Shown here in pieces: positions 22,808 through 34,699 of a stretch of DNA of 64,000 bases. The stretch is from Chelonoidis abingdonii (lineage: Eukaryota; Chordata; Testudines; Testudinidae), in the NCBI RefSeq assembly GCF_003597395.2, contig NC_133771.1:48708834-48772833 (forward strand), written 5' to 3'. The notes below the pieces were generated by a model. That model ran no database searches and was not told where the DNA came from. It saw only the letters and a list, made by a program, of their open reading frames with translations. How positions within the stretch are numbered: position 1 is the first letter of the stretch; every line of letters starts with the position of its first letter. The position numbers and the translations under genes were made by a program.

Positions 22808-23933
22808 GTCTAGATCAGGGGTCTCAAACATGCGGCCAGCAGGCCACATGCAGCCCGTGGTGCTATTTCCTGTGGCCCACCAAGCGGCCCGCGCCCGCCC
22901 CCCAGGCCTACCTCCAGGCCAGGGGTGGGCAAAGTACACTTGTGGGATTTCCCCACTCTAGCCCCGCGCAACTTCCTGAAGTGGCTGGCATCATGTCCCT
23001 GCAGCCAGGAGGCGGGGAGAAGCAGAAGGCTCCGTCCATGTGTTGCCCTGGCTTCTAGGCACTGCCCACCCACCCCACAGCTCCCATTGGCTGGGAACAG
23101 GGAACTGCGGCCAATGGGAGCTTCGGGGGAGGTACCTGGAGGTGCAGCAAGCAGCGTGCAGAGCCCTGCATCTCCCCTCCCCCAGGGGCTGCAGGGACAT
23201 GGTTCCAGCTACTTCCCGGAGCGAAGCGGGGCCGGGAGTGGGGCTGGGGCTGGAGCTGGCAGCCTATCCTGGCCCCAGTGTGCGCTGCTGCCACCCTGGA
23301 GCCCGAAGCCTGAAGCCCTCCTGCACCCTGCCCCCCCAATTCCCTGCCCTGAGCCCCCTGCCTGCACCTCAACCCCCTGCCCTGAGCCCCCTGATGCACC
23401 TCACACCCCTTCTGCACCCCTATCCCCTGCCGTCAGCTCCCTGCCTGCACCCCAACACCCTGCTGCACCCCAACTCTCTGCCCTGGGCCCCCTGCTGCAC
23501 CCTACACCCCAACCCCATGCCCTGAGCCCCTGCTGCACCCCAATCCCCTGCCCTGAGCCCCTTGATGCATCCCACACCCCAGTCCTCTGCCCTTAGCCCC
23601 CTACTGCATCCCACACCCCTTCTGCACCCTGAGCCCCCTGCCTGTACCCCAACCCCCTGCGGCACCTCTACTCCCTGCCCAGAGCCTCCGCCATACCCCT
23701 CATGCATCCTGTGGGGGCAGGGAGGGGATGAAGTTGGGGTGGCGACTTCAGGGAAGGGGCTGGAATGGGGGCAGGGAAGGGGTGGGAAGAGGCAGGACCT
23801 CATGGAAGGGGTGGAGTGGGGGCAGGGCCAGGGGCAGCGAGGGGGTGTGTGTCAGTGATGCGGCCCTCGGGCCAATGAACTAGCCCTCAAGTGGCCCTCG
23901 TGGTCATTTGAGTTTGAGACCCCTGGTCTAGAT
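22808..23933. mobile_element. hAT element with perfect 8-bp target duplication
   Basis: The element proper is 22816-23925 (1,110 bp). It begins caggggtctcaaac and ends with the exact complement gtttgagacccctg. It is flanked by gtctagat at 22808-22815 and again at 23926-23933, a perfect 8-bp duplication. The interior has no transposase and is GC-rich with a minisatellite (23317-23711), so it is non-autonomous. Long frames inside it on both strands are low-complexity and proline-rich and are not genes. The intact duplication suggests a fairly recent insertion. Confidence 0.9.
23317..23711. repeat. GC-rich minisatellite inside hAT
   Basis: Degenerate tandem units of about 25-30 bp built from ccctgccctgagccccctg and ctgcaccccaac segments. 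The units vary, which explains the long proline- and cysteine-rich frames on both strands. Confidence 0.85.
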
Positions 23934-24014
23934 AATATTTAGTCCTGCCATGAGAGCAGGGGACTGGACTAAATGACCCCTCGAGGTTCCTTCCAGTCCT
24001 ATGATTCTATAATA
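23934..24014 (+). repeat. CR1/SINE 3' tail fragment
   Basis: The segment tttagtcctgccatgagagc, then gggactggactaaatgacc, then ccagtcctatgattctat is the terminal part of a CR1-type 3' UTR. It was the landing site of the hAT elements to its left. Confidence 0.75.
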
Positions 24015-26804
24015 AAGAACAAGCGCCATTAAATAAGTACCATTAGTAGAGTCTTCTCCTCTGTGTGAACTAGCCACTTCAGGGGGACAACACAAGTGTA
24101 GACCTACATTAATGTTCCCCATCAGAAATTGGCCAGCCATTGTAAGAATGGAATTTTCTGTGCAGTGTTTGTTTGATAGTTTTGTTCAAAACTATGTTTT
24201 AAATGTTTGTGATTACTATATTAAAGCTGTAAGACCATTTTATATTTGGACCCAAACTCCTATGCATTGTGTGTCAAATGACCTCCCTCTGAACTCAAAT
24301 CTCTCCTTAAATTATACTTTTTCCAAGCCTTTCCAGTGCAATTCCCTTGTTGATATCTGTACTGGTTTAGGATAGAATCTTCTGGTGTATTATATGCGTT
24401 TGAATTGTACCATTTGTGGTTGATCTGGGGGCCTGATTTTGTAAGCCCTGACTTCAATGAGTACTCTGAATTCAGAGGGCTCACAGCACATACTCATGTA
24501 ACTTCACTTACACACACAGTCCTATTGACTACAATGGAACCGCTCACAGAAGTAAAATTACTAACATTAAGCAGTTGCAGAATCAGGCCTCTGTATTGCA
24601 AACCCCGTGGGCGGGGCTGTTTCTTCAGCATTAAAGTCACTGACCACGGTTAGCCAAATAAATAAATAAATAACAATAAGCTATTGTAGAGACTTTGTGG
24701 GAAAATCTAGCTACAAATGTAATTATCAAAATTAAAATCAAGTTAAAAAATAATGTATAACTAAAAATTTTAATATATGTAAACCTATTGTATATTAAAA
24801 TATTTTAGTTCTCTAGTTTAGTCCTTGAAGCCCTTTAAATACAGGAAATAGAAATAAAAATTTAAACATTATGTAGCATATGAAACAATCAATGAAACAT
24901 TTGCTCAAATATTTTCCAATAATCTAATATAGTTCAATAAAGATGAAAGTATTCTTTTCTGTAACCTGAACTGAATTATTTACTTATTAATGCACTGTAT
25001 TCTGTTGTGTTATCATATACATTAAATGTATTATTAAAATTTACAAGGAAATAACCATGAAATCAATTGCTGTGACAAAGTCTACAATCCTCTTAGAATT
25101 ACAAAAATAGATTAAAGAACACATATACTTAGGTTGAGCACAAATTTTTAAGATCCTGAAAAGTAACTTTGATTCTTTATTGAGGAGGACATCCTTCAAC
25201 TGCTTGAGTGATGAAAAAGTAAGTTTCAAACAGGATGTGTCCAAGAAACTTTGTCTTACATAAAAGAATAGCAACTATAATCTCAAGAGGACAGTAAATG
25301 ATGATATACATTTGGATCTTGTTTTGGGGGTTCTTCTCATACTATCTAGAAGGTAATATTGCCATGAATGTATTTTTTTTTCCTGTGTATACTATTTTTC
25401 TTGCTTCTCCCTCATCAGAAAAGTCTATGATTTTTGGAAGGCGGACATAGGTCAGAACAGCATGGGCCAAAAACATCAAGACCATCTTGATAACATCCAT
25501 ATTTTGAACTCATCAATACACAGATTTAGGCTAACTATCCTGATGGTACATACTTTAAAAAGAAACCAGTTGAAACATTCTGTGCTTGCATGCATACCAC
25601 TTTAAGTCTGAGTTGTATTATGCACTAATGCAAATGGTAAGCATCATCTTTCAGAAGGAAGAAAAGGTCTGTTAATGCTCTCAGGCAAGAATGGATTCAT
25701 TTTTATCTTAATCCATCTTGCATAAAAGTATTTCCTCCTCTTTGATGTGGTATAAATGAAGTAAAAACATAATACTTTACCCAAGGAAATCAAGTGAGTG
25801 GCCATTCTTTCTTTTGCACGGATATTAACAGAGAAGACACCTTCCAGTCACGCAGGCTATCTATGATATTAAACAGTTCATGAGACTGTGAAGTGCTGAG
25901 AGTGATCATGCAGAGCAACAGGCCACAGGAATGCAAATCATCCACAAAGCCAAAAGTGGAGCTAGCAGGTGGCCTCTCCTATTCATCTGATGTCAACACA
26001 CTGTTCAGATCAAGCCCTTTTAACATCTGAGTAGGCCCACTATTGCTTTTAATTAAATATAAATACAGTCATCCAATGCTATTGCATACAAATAAACCAC
26101 ACAGTAAAAAGCATATCTTCTGCACTCTTAGGGTCACTATAGTTATATAAATAAATATTGCCATTTCACTCAGATTAAGATAGTGTACATTTCAAATGTT
26201 TTCCATATACTAGTTAATGTTCTACAGTGGGAGCTTCTTTGACATTTCAGCGACTGACCATATTTCCATGGAAATGTTCTTGTTCCTTCATAGGATTTAG
26301 AAAAAATGCCTAATAATTAACTTTAACAAAAAAAAACAAACAACCTTTGAAACATTTCCACTGGAAAAGGTTTTGAACAGAAACATTTGTTCTCAAAAAT
26401 TAGTTTATAGACAGAATGTAACTGTGGTAACCTATAAGCCATGGAAACTGTCATAATGTATAATTACATTATTTCTGATGTCCCAATCAGTAGCAAAAAC
26501 CATCTGTAACTGCAATACTACTACAGTAAAATTATAATTAAATCTGTTCAGTAATGAGTAAAAAGACATTTCAAAAGTATAATTCAACTGCCTCCCTTTT
26601 GAGTGCGCCAAAGATCTTTTTCAAATATAATAAGCTTTTAAAAGAGACAAAGACTGAGAAAGCATGCGCTCGTTGGAAGCACAAACATCTACACATAGGC
26701 ATGCTTCTGAAAACCCTTTATTAGTACTGAATTCAAATACGTTTATGATTAAATTATTTTTCTTATTTGTGTTTGAAAAAAAATAAAACTTCTCTTTTAG
26801 GCTC
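24015..26804. other. No gene recognised; old repeat fragments
   Basis: Segment 24430-24600 (cctgacttcaatgagtactc ... gcagaatcaggcc) resembles an old palindromic amniote repeat. A short (AATA)n tract lies at 24655-24673. The rest is very AT-rich with no coding signal. Confidence 0.5.
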
Positions 26805-26950
26805 CAGTTCAGGAAAACGCACAAGCAGATGTTCAGTCCATCCTTTTTCAGGACAGAATTTAAACACATACTGGACTTTAGCCCCATGAGACTTAAGCAC
26901 ATGCTTGAAGTTAAGCACATCAAGTGCTGTCCTGAACAGGGACTGAAAAA
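26805..26950. repeat. Old palindromic dispersed repeat
   Basis: The segment ggctccagttcaggaaaacg ... catgcttgaagttaagcac ... tgtcctgaacagggac has mirrored ends and the catgcttaaagttaagcac core, also seen at 46612-46640. It looks like an ancient foldback-type repeat. Confidence 0.5.
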
Positions 26951-28000
26951 TAAGTGAAAATGTTGAAAATAATACATAATTGTAAAGAATTGGCTCAGGA
27001 GAGGCAAGTAATAGGATATGGAGCATTTAAACTCAAGATCACTAGGTCACAAGTTGGTAATAGACAGAGTTTTCTACTTGAGTGATGGCCATTCAATAGC
27101 CTGTGTAAAGTGAGATATATGGTCCTTTCCCTGGTGGACAAGCTGTAATCATCACAAAAACTCTCATACAATTTACTCCCCCCTCCCTCCAATCAGAGCA
27201 GAACTCTGCACTGAACTAGCCTCTCATTCTAGAGTAGTCGTTTCAAGTCAGAGTTGAAGCACATTAATGGGACAGTGTTGGGTACCCATCTGTTCTCGGG
27301 ATCTTCACTTTCCCTTCGCCAATTCTGAGATTACTAAATTCTTGCTTAATTTTAAAAAATAGAGAGTGCGCAAAGGAGCCAGAAATTCAAAACTTCCTCC
27401 ATTTCCTGAGTCAACAGCAAGGTTTTACAGCAAAGGGGTGAATTATATACTGTAGCATTTCTTCTCTCTACTATGGCCATTGCCATCATCCAGCAATTGT
27501 GCCTCATTAATGCACAACATTTTTATCATAGCTTACATATTATCTGTGTATCATTTATTTATTCTAGTTCAAAATGTTGGATATTTGTGTCTAAAGGCAG
27601 CCGTACCATAACAAAACAAAACAAAACAATGGAAAAATAAAAGGATACATTTTCAGTATATCTGTATAACTCCCTTTGATTTTAGTGGGGTAATTGTAGC
27701 TAGAAAGTCTTAACAAACTCATTCAAAATTGATGGCTATGTAACATCACCCAATGCTCAATCTAAATATATTTGTAGTCATTGTGTGGCTAAGAAGTTCT
27801 TTGGCCTCCAAGCAGAGGCAACACTTATGGGGGCATGCAGGATGATGTTTGCTTGGCTTGGCTTGACTTGTACTGAGTATTCTCACACTGACTGAGCATG
27901 CTTAGTAACGTCTAATGAAGCACTGCGCTCACTCTGCCCCCCACCACTATCAGCAGGCATGGGTCAGTCCTCTCTGCCTACAGGAAGAAAAGAAGTTGAA
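26951..28000. other. No gene recognised
   Basis: A short (AAAAC)n tract lies at 27608-27628. Nothing else is recognised. Confidence 0.5.
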
Positions 28001-28079
28001 AGAATGGAGCATGTCTAACATGAAAGGCCCAGTACTGCTCCTGCTGAAGTCACTGAGAAAACTTCTATTGACTTTAATG

Positions 28080-28688
28080 GAAGCAAGTCTAGGCCTGCAG
28101 GAAATTAGACGAAGGTTTCTAGCCATTAGAGGAGTGAAGTTCTGGAACAGCCTTCCAAGGGGAGTAGTGGGGGCTAAAGACATATCTGGCTTTAAGACTA
28201 AGCTTGATAAGTTTATGGAAGGGATGGTATGATAGGATAGTTTAATTTTGGCAATTGATCTTTGATTATCAACAGATAAGTCTGCTCAATGTCTGTCTGT
28301 GATGGGATGTGGATGGGATGGGATTCTGAGTTACTGCAAGAGAAATCTTTCCTGAGTGGCTGGTGGTGAGTCTTGCCCACATGCTCAGGGTTTTATTTTA
28401 GCTGATCACCATATATGGGGTCGGGAAGGATATTCCTCCAGAGCAGAATGGCAGAGGCCTGGAGATTTTTTCCTTCCCTCTGCAGCGTGGGGCATGGGTC
28501 ACTTGCTGGTGGATTCTCTGCAGCTTGAGGTCTTCAAACCACAATTTGAGGACTTCAGTAACTCGGACATAGGTTAGGGGTTTGTTATAGAAGTGAATGG
28601 GTAGGGTTCTGTGGCCTGCTTTGTGCAGGAGGTCAGACTAGATGATCATATAGGTCCCTTCTGGTCTGTGAGTCTATGAGTCTATGAA
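28080..28688 (+). mobile_element. CR1 copy: ORF2 C-terminal end plus 3' UTR
   Basis: The frame through 28090-28232 ends with the CR1 ORF2 C-terminal signature (GVKFWNSLPRGVVGAKDI, then FKTKLDKFMEG). It is followed by a complete 3' UTR with landmarks ggtcgggaaggatattcctc and ggaggtcagactagatgatc and an octamer-like tail (agtctatg repeated at about 28671-28686). It is 5'-truncated and relatively well preserved. Confidence 0.82.
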
Positions 28689-30249
28689 AGGAGATGAGAT
28701 TTTTCATGTACATTGTATCTTTTTGTTGTTGATGTTGGTTGTTGTCTCTAATGTGGGGAGAAAGAGGCTGAGATGACGTTTGGCCTGTGTGTTCAGGATT
28801 TTCAAGATGTTTGCTAGCAGCTGAGTCAGAGCATAGGGATTGCAAAAACCTAACTGAATGGAGAGATTTTTCTAGTCATATGGCTATTGAAATATAGGTA
28901 TACAATGATTATGCAAATTCCTTCACTCTGATTAGCTGATAACCATTAGTCAATCAGATCACAGGTACTCACATAGTTAAGAAAAAGCTACATATTGATT
29001 ATGCAAATCAGACACCAGAGTTTCAGAGAATTGCATAAATGGGGAAAAGCTTGTACAATTTTGTTTCAATAATTGAACAGAATTTCTGCACTCTGACAGC
29101 CTGAAATTTTTATTTCAGTATAATTATTATTAAAATAGTCTCTTGTGCCTTAATGAGACATGTCTATATACTTAATCAGAGGCATTATGAGCTACCTATC
29201 TTCTAGGTTTCTAAGTACATTTTTATATCCAATCATTGATTACATAGTTTATAATCTCTTCAGTTCACGGACAGAAACATCAACAAAAATAATCATATGG
29301 AGATCATTATTCCTTTGCTCACTGTTCTCCAAGATATTAAAAGCTCCTAAATATAGGGTAAAATTTTGAAAAGCAGCTGAGTGACTTAATTTAGGCTCCT
29401 AAGTCACTTAGGTGCCTTTTGAAAATGTTACCATAATCATCATATAAAATCCTTTAGGGAACACTAATATATTTAAATGTAAAATATTGAAGCAATTTTC
29501 AGACATTAAGGACTAATTTTAATACCTAACTAACCTAACTGTTGTAAAGCAGCTTAGACAATTGATATTTTTAAAGCCATGTTCTCAGTGCAGGTATTTC
29601 ATTTCCACTTTGCAATAATGCTCATCTCTTTTCTTGGAAAAATCAGACTTACTTAAGCACTTGAGTCAATGGTATAGCATTTCAAACAGATCCTATTTTA
29701 TTATAGCATCTAGACTTTTCTTTCATTCATGCCATTGTGTAATTGTGTTTCAAGGTGCTATCTCTGTTTAAATACTTCATGGTCTATAGTATGTCTGTCA
29801 AATCTATTTTTGAAAATATGATACCCTTTGGGGAATTCTGAAGCGCATGTACAGATTTCAGCTAGATTAATTGTTGTAATGAAAATGCTGCTCCAGTGTA
29901 TTTTATACCAAAGCAAGTACTTATTTCAGAATTCAGTTAGACCTACAGGAATATATTTTGTATCTGATTAGCTAGAAGTGCCAGAGATATACAGCCTTTC
30001 AGCAGGATCCCTCCAGTTCTGCTTACTGTGTTAATATTTTTAAACAGGAGATTTTGTGCCAAACTTACATATGGGATGTGCATCCTCCTCTGCACTGCTC
30101 CACCTCTGGCTTATCAGGTGATGTCACTTCCTGCACAGGAGTGAGTATAAAAAGAATGCTGTGCTTGTACCTATTTACATATGCTTCATCTTTGTAGCTT
30201 CTTCCTTATAATTATCATTCAGACTAGTAAGAGTTCTAGTTTGTAGCTC
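28689..30249. other. No gene recognised
   Basis: Segment 29375-29430 (tgacttaatttaggctcctaa followed by cacttaggtgccttttgaaa, cited as landmarks) resembles an old dispersed repeat. The remainder is AT-rich and unassigned. Confidence 0.45.
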
Positions 30250-30360
30250 TGTGGGGCTGGAGCCATCTTTTTATTCTGTTTGTATAGCATCTAGCACAAT
30301 GAGGTCTTGCTCCATGATCTGGGCTCCAAGGTATTACAGTAATACAAATAATAGACAACT
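30250..30360 (-). repeat. L2-like / CORE-SINE tail
   Basis: The segment ctggagccatctttttattc ... gtatagcatctagcacaatg ... attacagtaatacaaataat is the antisense version of the tail also present in sense at 54440-54570. Confidence 0.5.
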
Positions 30361-30930
30361 ATAAGAGCAATGAAAACTTTTCAGGCAGAAGAAGGTGGCT
30401 TAGCTGAATTCTTCCATTCTGACCGTAGTTTGAGAGACTACAATTCTTACATTGCTTCTAAATATTTGTGATTAATGTTGATTTTTTTCTAAAATGCAAA
30501 GTTAAGATTTTTGTTTTCACTCTGACTATTTGTATAGTGTGCTTCTAGGTAGATATTGTTAATATACATCACGTCCTTTAATATTAAATGAATGATTTTT
30601 ATTTTGCCTTATCATGTTAGGTGTTTCTGACTGAAGTCTGATTTGTTCTGTAGATTTGAAGATATTGCACTCAGATAAGGAAAGTATCTTCACTTTATCT
30701 TCTTTGAATTTCAGTTGAAGTTTTTGATTATTTAAAAAACGTTAGTCATATAAGCTTAGTAGGAATATCATGTTGAAATATACCATTTTCAGTGCTGCCT
30801 AAAGGTTGAATGCTTTTTGAATTGGGATTATGTAAAATAGTTTGAAAGATTAACTTTCTTTCTCATATTAAATATATAGGCCCTATGCATACAGTGGATA
30901 GCAAAAACATACAAAACTCATAAGATTGAA
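30361..30930. other. No gene or repeat recognised
   Basis: AT-rich unassigned sequence. Confidence 0.5.
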
Positions 30931-30933
30931 AAT

Positions 30934-31135
30934 GCAGCAACGGGTCCTGTGACACCTTATAGACTAACAGACGTTTTGGAGCATGAGCTTTTGTGGATAT
31001 GCATCCAACAAAGTGGGTATTCACCCACAAAAGCTCATGCTCCAAAACGTCTGTTAGTCTATAAGGTGCCACAGGACCCTTTGCTGCTTTTACAGATCCA
31101 GACTAACACGGCTATCCCTCTGATACTTGACAAGA
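30934..31135. repeat. Dispersed repeat forming a long inverted repeat
   Basis: The arms 30934-30996 and 31025-31087 are inverted complements over 63 bases with two mismatches, separated by 28 bases. The sequence (tagactaacagacgttttgg, gagcatgagcttttgtgg) belongs to a common reptilian repeat. The right copy continues to 31135 (cagactaacacggctatccc), while the left copy stops at the arm. Similar frames on opposite strands here are a product of the palindrome. Confidence 0.85.
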
Positions 31136-32190
31136 TTGAAAATGTAATTACATAGAATTATCATTTTCATAATTTACAATAAAGCTTCTTTGAATTGGTC
31201 ACTTGATTTTCTTGTTATGCATCACTTATTTACAGACTCCTAGCTGTTCCTTTACCAAGACAACCTAAAACACCTCTCCCTCCCTCCAAGCCCTCCTATC
31301 CTTCCATCCTCTTGATACAGCACAACTCTAACTATAAAAAGCTTTACAATGTGTTATATGACAATTCCCACACGGAGTCTTCGATGCCTGATTCAGCAAC
31401 CTTTCTAATCCTCTCTGGAAAAAGAATTCAGGAAAAGTCTCCATATTCAGTAAAAATCCAAAGATGAATGTTTAGACATATATAGACAGTTTAGAAGGGC
31501 AAACCTCCAGCAAGTTACCTTGAGGGTTTCTCTCATGTCCAACAGAAAAATATACATTTTTTGAACTACAAAGAGACCCATGTGGATTCCACTGTTAAGC
31601 AGAAGTAGCTAATGCTTGTGTGAGTCAAGCTGAGCCAAGTAAAAGACATTTCCAAAGAATTTAGACAGTTCAGAGAAACTTATTCATCAAAAGGTCACAG
31701 TTAATGGACACATCCACCAACAATGCTCCCATCTGACCTTTCCTTTTTCACAGTTCAAACAGCTCAAGTTCAAACTGGAAGAAAGCTGGTATATAGAGCG
31801 TAAGAAACACACATATATGTACAACGTATTATCCAAACTTGGGGTCTCTTGGCTTTCAGTGCAACTAGGCATTTTATAAATATGCATAAACTTTGTACTC
31901 TATCTATTACAGTCAGTCACTTCTGCACTCAGGTTCATCAAGGCATTTCTCCATTTAAAGCAAAAATCAGGCCAGTGGTCATATCTAGCAGGTGGCAATA
32001 TGTGGCTCACAGGTCTTATTTACAGCACATTATTCAAACCTTGCTCTGAAGACAGAATTATTAACTTCCTTTTTCTATAGCACTCTTAACTATATCTAAG
32101 TTCTTTAACATTCATTATTTTATCCCATTGGTGAGGAGGTGGATTTATTTACAGTTTACATATGATGAGCTGAAGCACAGAGAGATTAAG
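31136..32190. other. No gene or repeat recognised
   Basis: Unassigned sequence with short chance frames only. Confidence 0.5.
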
Positions 32191-32517
32191 GTCTAAAGCA
32201 GGGGTCGGCAACCTTTCAGAAGCGGTGTACCGAGTCTTCATTTATTCACTCTAATTCAAGGTTTCGCGTGCCAGTAATACATTTTAACATTTTTAGAAGG
32301 TCTCTTTCTATCAGTCTATAATATATAACTAAACTATTGTTGTATGTAAAGTAAATAAGGTTTTTAAAATGTTTAAGAAGCTTCATTTAAAACTAAGTTA
32401 AAATGCAGAGCCCCCCGGACCAATGGCCAGGACCCGGGCAGTGTGAGTGCCACTGAAAATCAACTCGCGTGCCGCCTTCGGCGCCTGTGCCATAGGTTGC
32501 CTACCCCTGGTCTAAAG
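32191..32517. mobile_element. hAT MITE with perfect 8-bp target duplication
   Basis: The element is 32199-32509 (311 bp), starting caggggtcggcaacc and ending aggttgcctacccctg, its imperfect inverted complement. The flanks gtctaaag at 32191-32198 and 32510-32517 are identical 8-bp duplications. The AT-rich interior has no transposase. Confidence 0.92.
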
Positions 32518-32796
32518 TTTCCCCTAATTTTGGGTATCCAATTTTAGAAGCCAAGGATCTGATTTTTCAGAGAATTAGTATTATATAGCACAACTATTCA
32601 AAGCTCAGCTCCTATTAACTCCAGTTACAGCTGTGAGTGCTCAACACTTCTACAACTCAGTTCCCAGGGTCTCAAGTCAGGCAGCAGAAAATGAAGAACA
32701 CACAATTAGTGACACCTGTGAAAAGTCTGGTTAAAGTGACTTGCTTAGCATCATCACATATGAACTCTGAAGCAAAGGCAGGGACATGTCTAAGGG
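32518..32796. other. Old repeat fragments
   Basis: Segment 32600-32660 (aactccagttacagctgtga) resembles a palindromic amniote repeat. Segment 32735-32787 (gtgacttgcttagcatcatc) resembles the 3' part of MIR. Both are weak. Confidence 0.35.
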
Positions 32797-32951
32797 TATG
32801 TCTACAGTGCAATTAAACACCCATGGCTGGCCCATGTCAGCTGACTTGGGTTATGGGGCTGTAAAATTGCAGTGTAAATGTTCTGGCTTGAGCTGGGGCC
32901 CCAGCTCTGGGACCCCAGAATAGGGAGAGCCCTATCATACTGTCTGGAGAG
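32797..32951. mobile_element. MITE, truncated on the right
   Basis: It begins agggtatgtctacagtgca, a terminus common in turtle MITEs, and continues with ggctggcccatgtcagctg and cttgagctggggccccag. It stops where the next hAT-like element starts at 32952, so its second half is missing. Confidence 0.55.
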
Positions 32952-33275
32952 CAGGGCCAGTGCTTCCATTGGGCGAACCTAGGCGGTCGCCTAGGGCACC
33001 AGGATTCGAGGGGCACATTTTGTGCGCTTCCCATGGGGCACACAGGAGCTTCCGGTTCCGCTCCCGTTGCGCCACTGAAGAAGGACCTTCTGCCGACATG
33101 CCGCGGAAAACAGCGGCAGGCAATTGAGCAGCTCAACAACTGCCGCTGTCGCCTGCAGCATTTTGGCGGAGGGTCCTTCTTCGACGGCGCGATGGGAGCA
33201 GAACTGGAAGCTCCCGCGTGCCCTGTGAGGAGCGCACAAAATGCCAGACCCCAAATTCTGTGTAGGGTGCCAGAA
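32952..33275. mobile_element. hAT-like foldback element (near-palindrome)
   Basis: The left end is cagggccagtgcttcc, the same terminus as at 35536 and 44877. The interior is one long imperfect palindrome: 32995-33130 pairs with 33132-33271. Exact paired blocks include attttgtgcgc, ggagcttcc, gaagaaggacc and acagcggcag. The centre, ttgagcagctcaa at 33124-33136, is itself nearly self-complementary. The mirrored right terminus is not evident. Overlapping frames on both strands are produced by the palindrome. Confidence 0.75.
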
Positions 33276-34479
33276 GGTCTGGCGCCATTCCTGCTGGAAA
33301 GGCTCATGAGTGTGAATGCCAACCTCCAGACATCTAGGAACAGGTCACAGAACCCAAACTGGTTGTATGCTTGATAGTTAGATTTCACCAACCAAGTAAC
33401 AAGTGTGAACTCCTGAAGCACTATAACATCCTTAACATGGAGTCACAGACAGTCCCCTTGAGCACTCTGATCTATTTTGCCATGACAGATGGTCTCTTAC
33501 ACCAAAATATCACAATAATATTCAGGTTATTCCCAGTCCCAAAAGACTAGTCACTTACCCCAAGTCAACTGTACTTCAGACCTCAAACCAAAGACAACCC
33601 TTGTAGCCAATCCTATAATAAACTATCAAAAGATTTATTAACTAGGAAAAATAAATGAGATTTACAAGGTTAAAGCAGATAATCATACACATACAAATAA
33701 ATTACAGTCTTATGTTTCCAAAGATAATAGAAACTTCTATAATAAACAAACACTATATGTCCTTTAGGGCTAACCCAAGCTAAGCAGTGGGGGACCCCAT
33801 GCTTATGCTTAGAAATCTTTGTACCTCAGAGTTCAGCAGCATAAGGATAACAATTTCTCCTTAACAGGCATTTTTATTCCCTTCCCCCCTGTGTTCAAGC
33901 TGTGATGGGACATGGACTTGTGCACCTACCCTCTTCAGGAGTGTGGGGGAAGCAATCAACAGTCTTTTGTCCACAATGGCTTGTCTGATATCTATAGACC
34001 TTTTTTGTTGGGGAGGAGATAACACCTTTTGTGGTAAACTAGCATTTCACACTTAGTAATTCTTCTCCCCTGTCTGTGGAGGATTTACAGTGTTTGCAAA
34101 CATTTTTATAGTTACTGATCACACATTTAAACATTGTCTTATATCATGCGATACAGATATTATAAGGATTCATACATGCAGCATCCTATGAGCATTCAAT
34201 AAAGACTAAACACATTCTTATAACACTAATATATATCTTAATAATACCAACGCACAGGTAATCTAGACTGGTTTCCAGCTATACATTTTCAGTATTCAGT
34301 GAGGCCTGGGGCCTTGGCATGAGCTGGCAGAGGTCCTAGAGATAAGTCTCCTTTTATATACAACCTTAATAATGTTCTTTTAACATAATATTTTTGGATG
34401 TAATTTCCTAGGCATGTAAAAAAAAAAAAACAGAAATTTCATCAGGAGTCATCATATTAACACTCACGTGGGTCAACAC
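33276..34479. other. Unassigned; possibly an old LTR element
   Basis: This 1.2-kb stretch looks repetitive to me (for example aaaagatttattaactagg, ggttaaagcagataatcata), but I cannot place its ends or class. It has no coding domain. Confidence 0.35.
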
Positions 34480-34535
34480 CAGGGTTGGAACTTTAGATCC
34501 ACCACACAGACCTCTGCCACTTGAGCTAATAGAAC
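34480..34535 (-). repeat. tRNA-like SINE head relic
   Basis: On the minus strand tagctcaagtggcagag (A-box-like, near 34516-34528) is followed about 24 bases later by gttccaaccct (B-box-like, 34481-34491). The cloverleaf is not intact, so it is a SINE head rather than a tRNA gene. Confidence 0.5.
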
Positions 34536-34699
34536 AACTGATAGCTGTAGTATGTTGTAGTATGGACCAGCACTAGCTGGGGATGGGTCACTTTGTCAGT
34601 GGGTTTCACAGATATTTGCTTATAGACAAGGAATAGCAAGACTCAGCAATCTTTGGTTCAGTTCCAGGCTTTGGAGGGCATTGTGCTGTAGTGGGCATA

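Noticed and set aside
23317..23711. Possible CRISPR-like array of repeats and spacers
   Set aside because: Units are degenerate and contiguous, with no constant repeat or unique spacers, and the context is a vertebrate hAT element.
22925..23803. Proline-rich frames of up to 223 residues
   Set aside because: They lie within the hAT element 22816-23925 and reflect tandem GC-rich units; frames exist on both strands.
30863..31155. Two similar 68-residue proteins on opposite strands
   Set aside because: They are the same repeat read from both arms of a palindrome.
32837..33421. A 194-residue minus-strand frame and a 113-residue plus-strand frame
   Set aside because: Both cross the palindromic hAT-like element, whose arms encode similar peptides in both directions.
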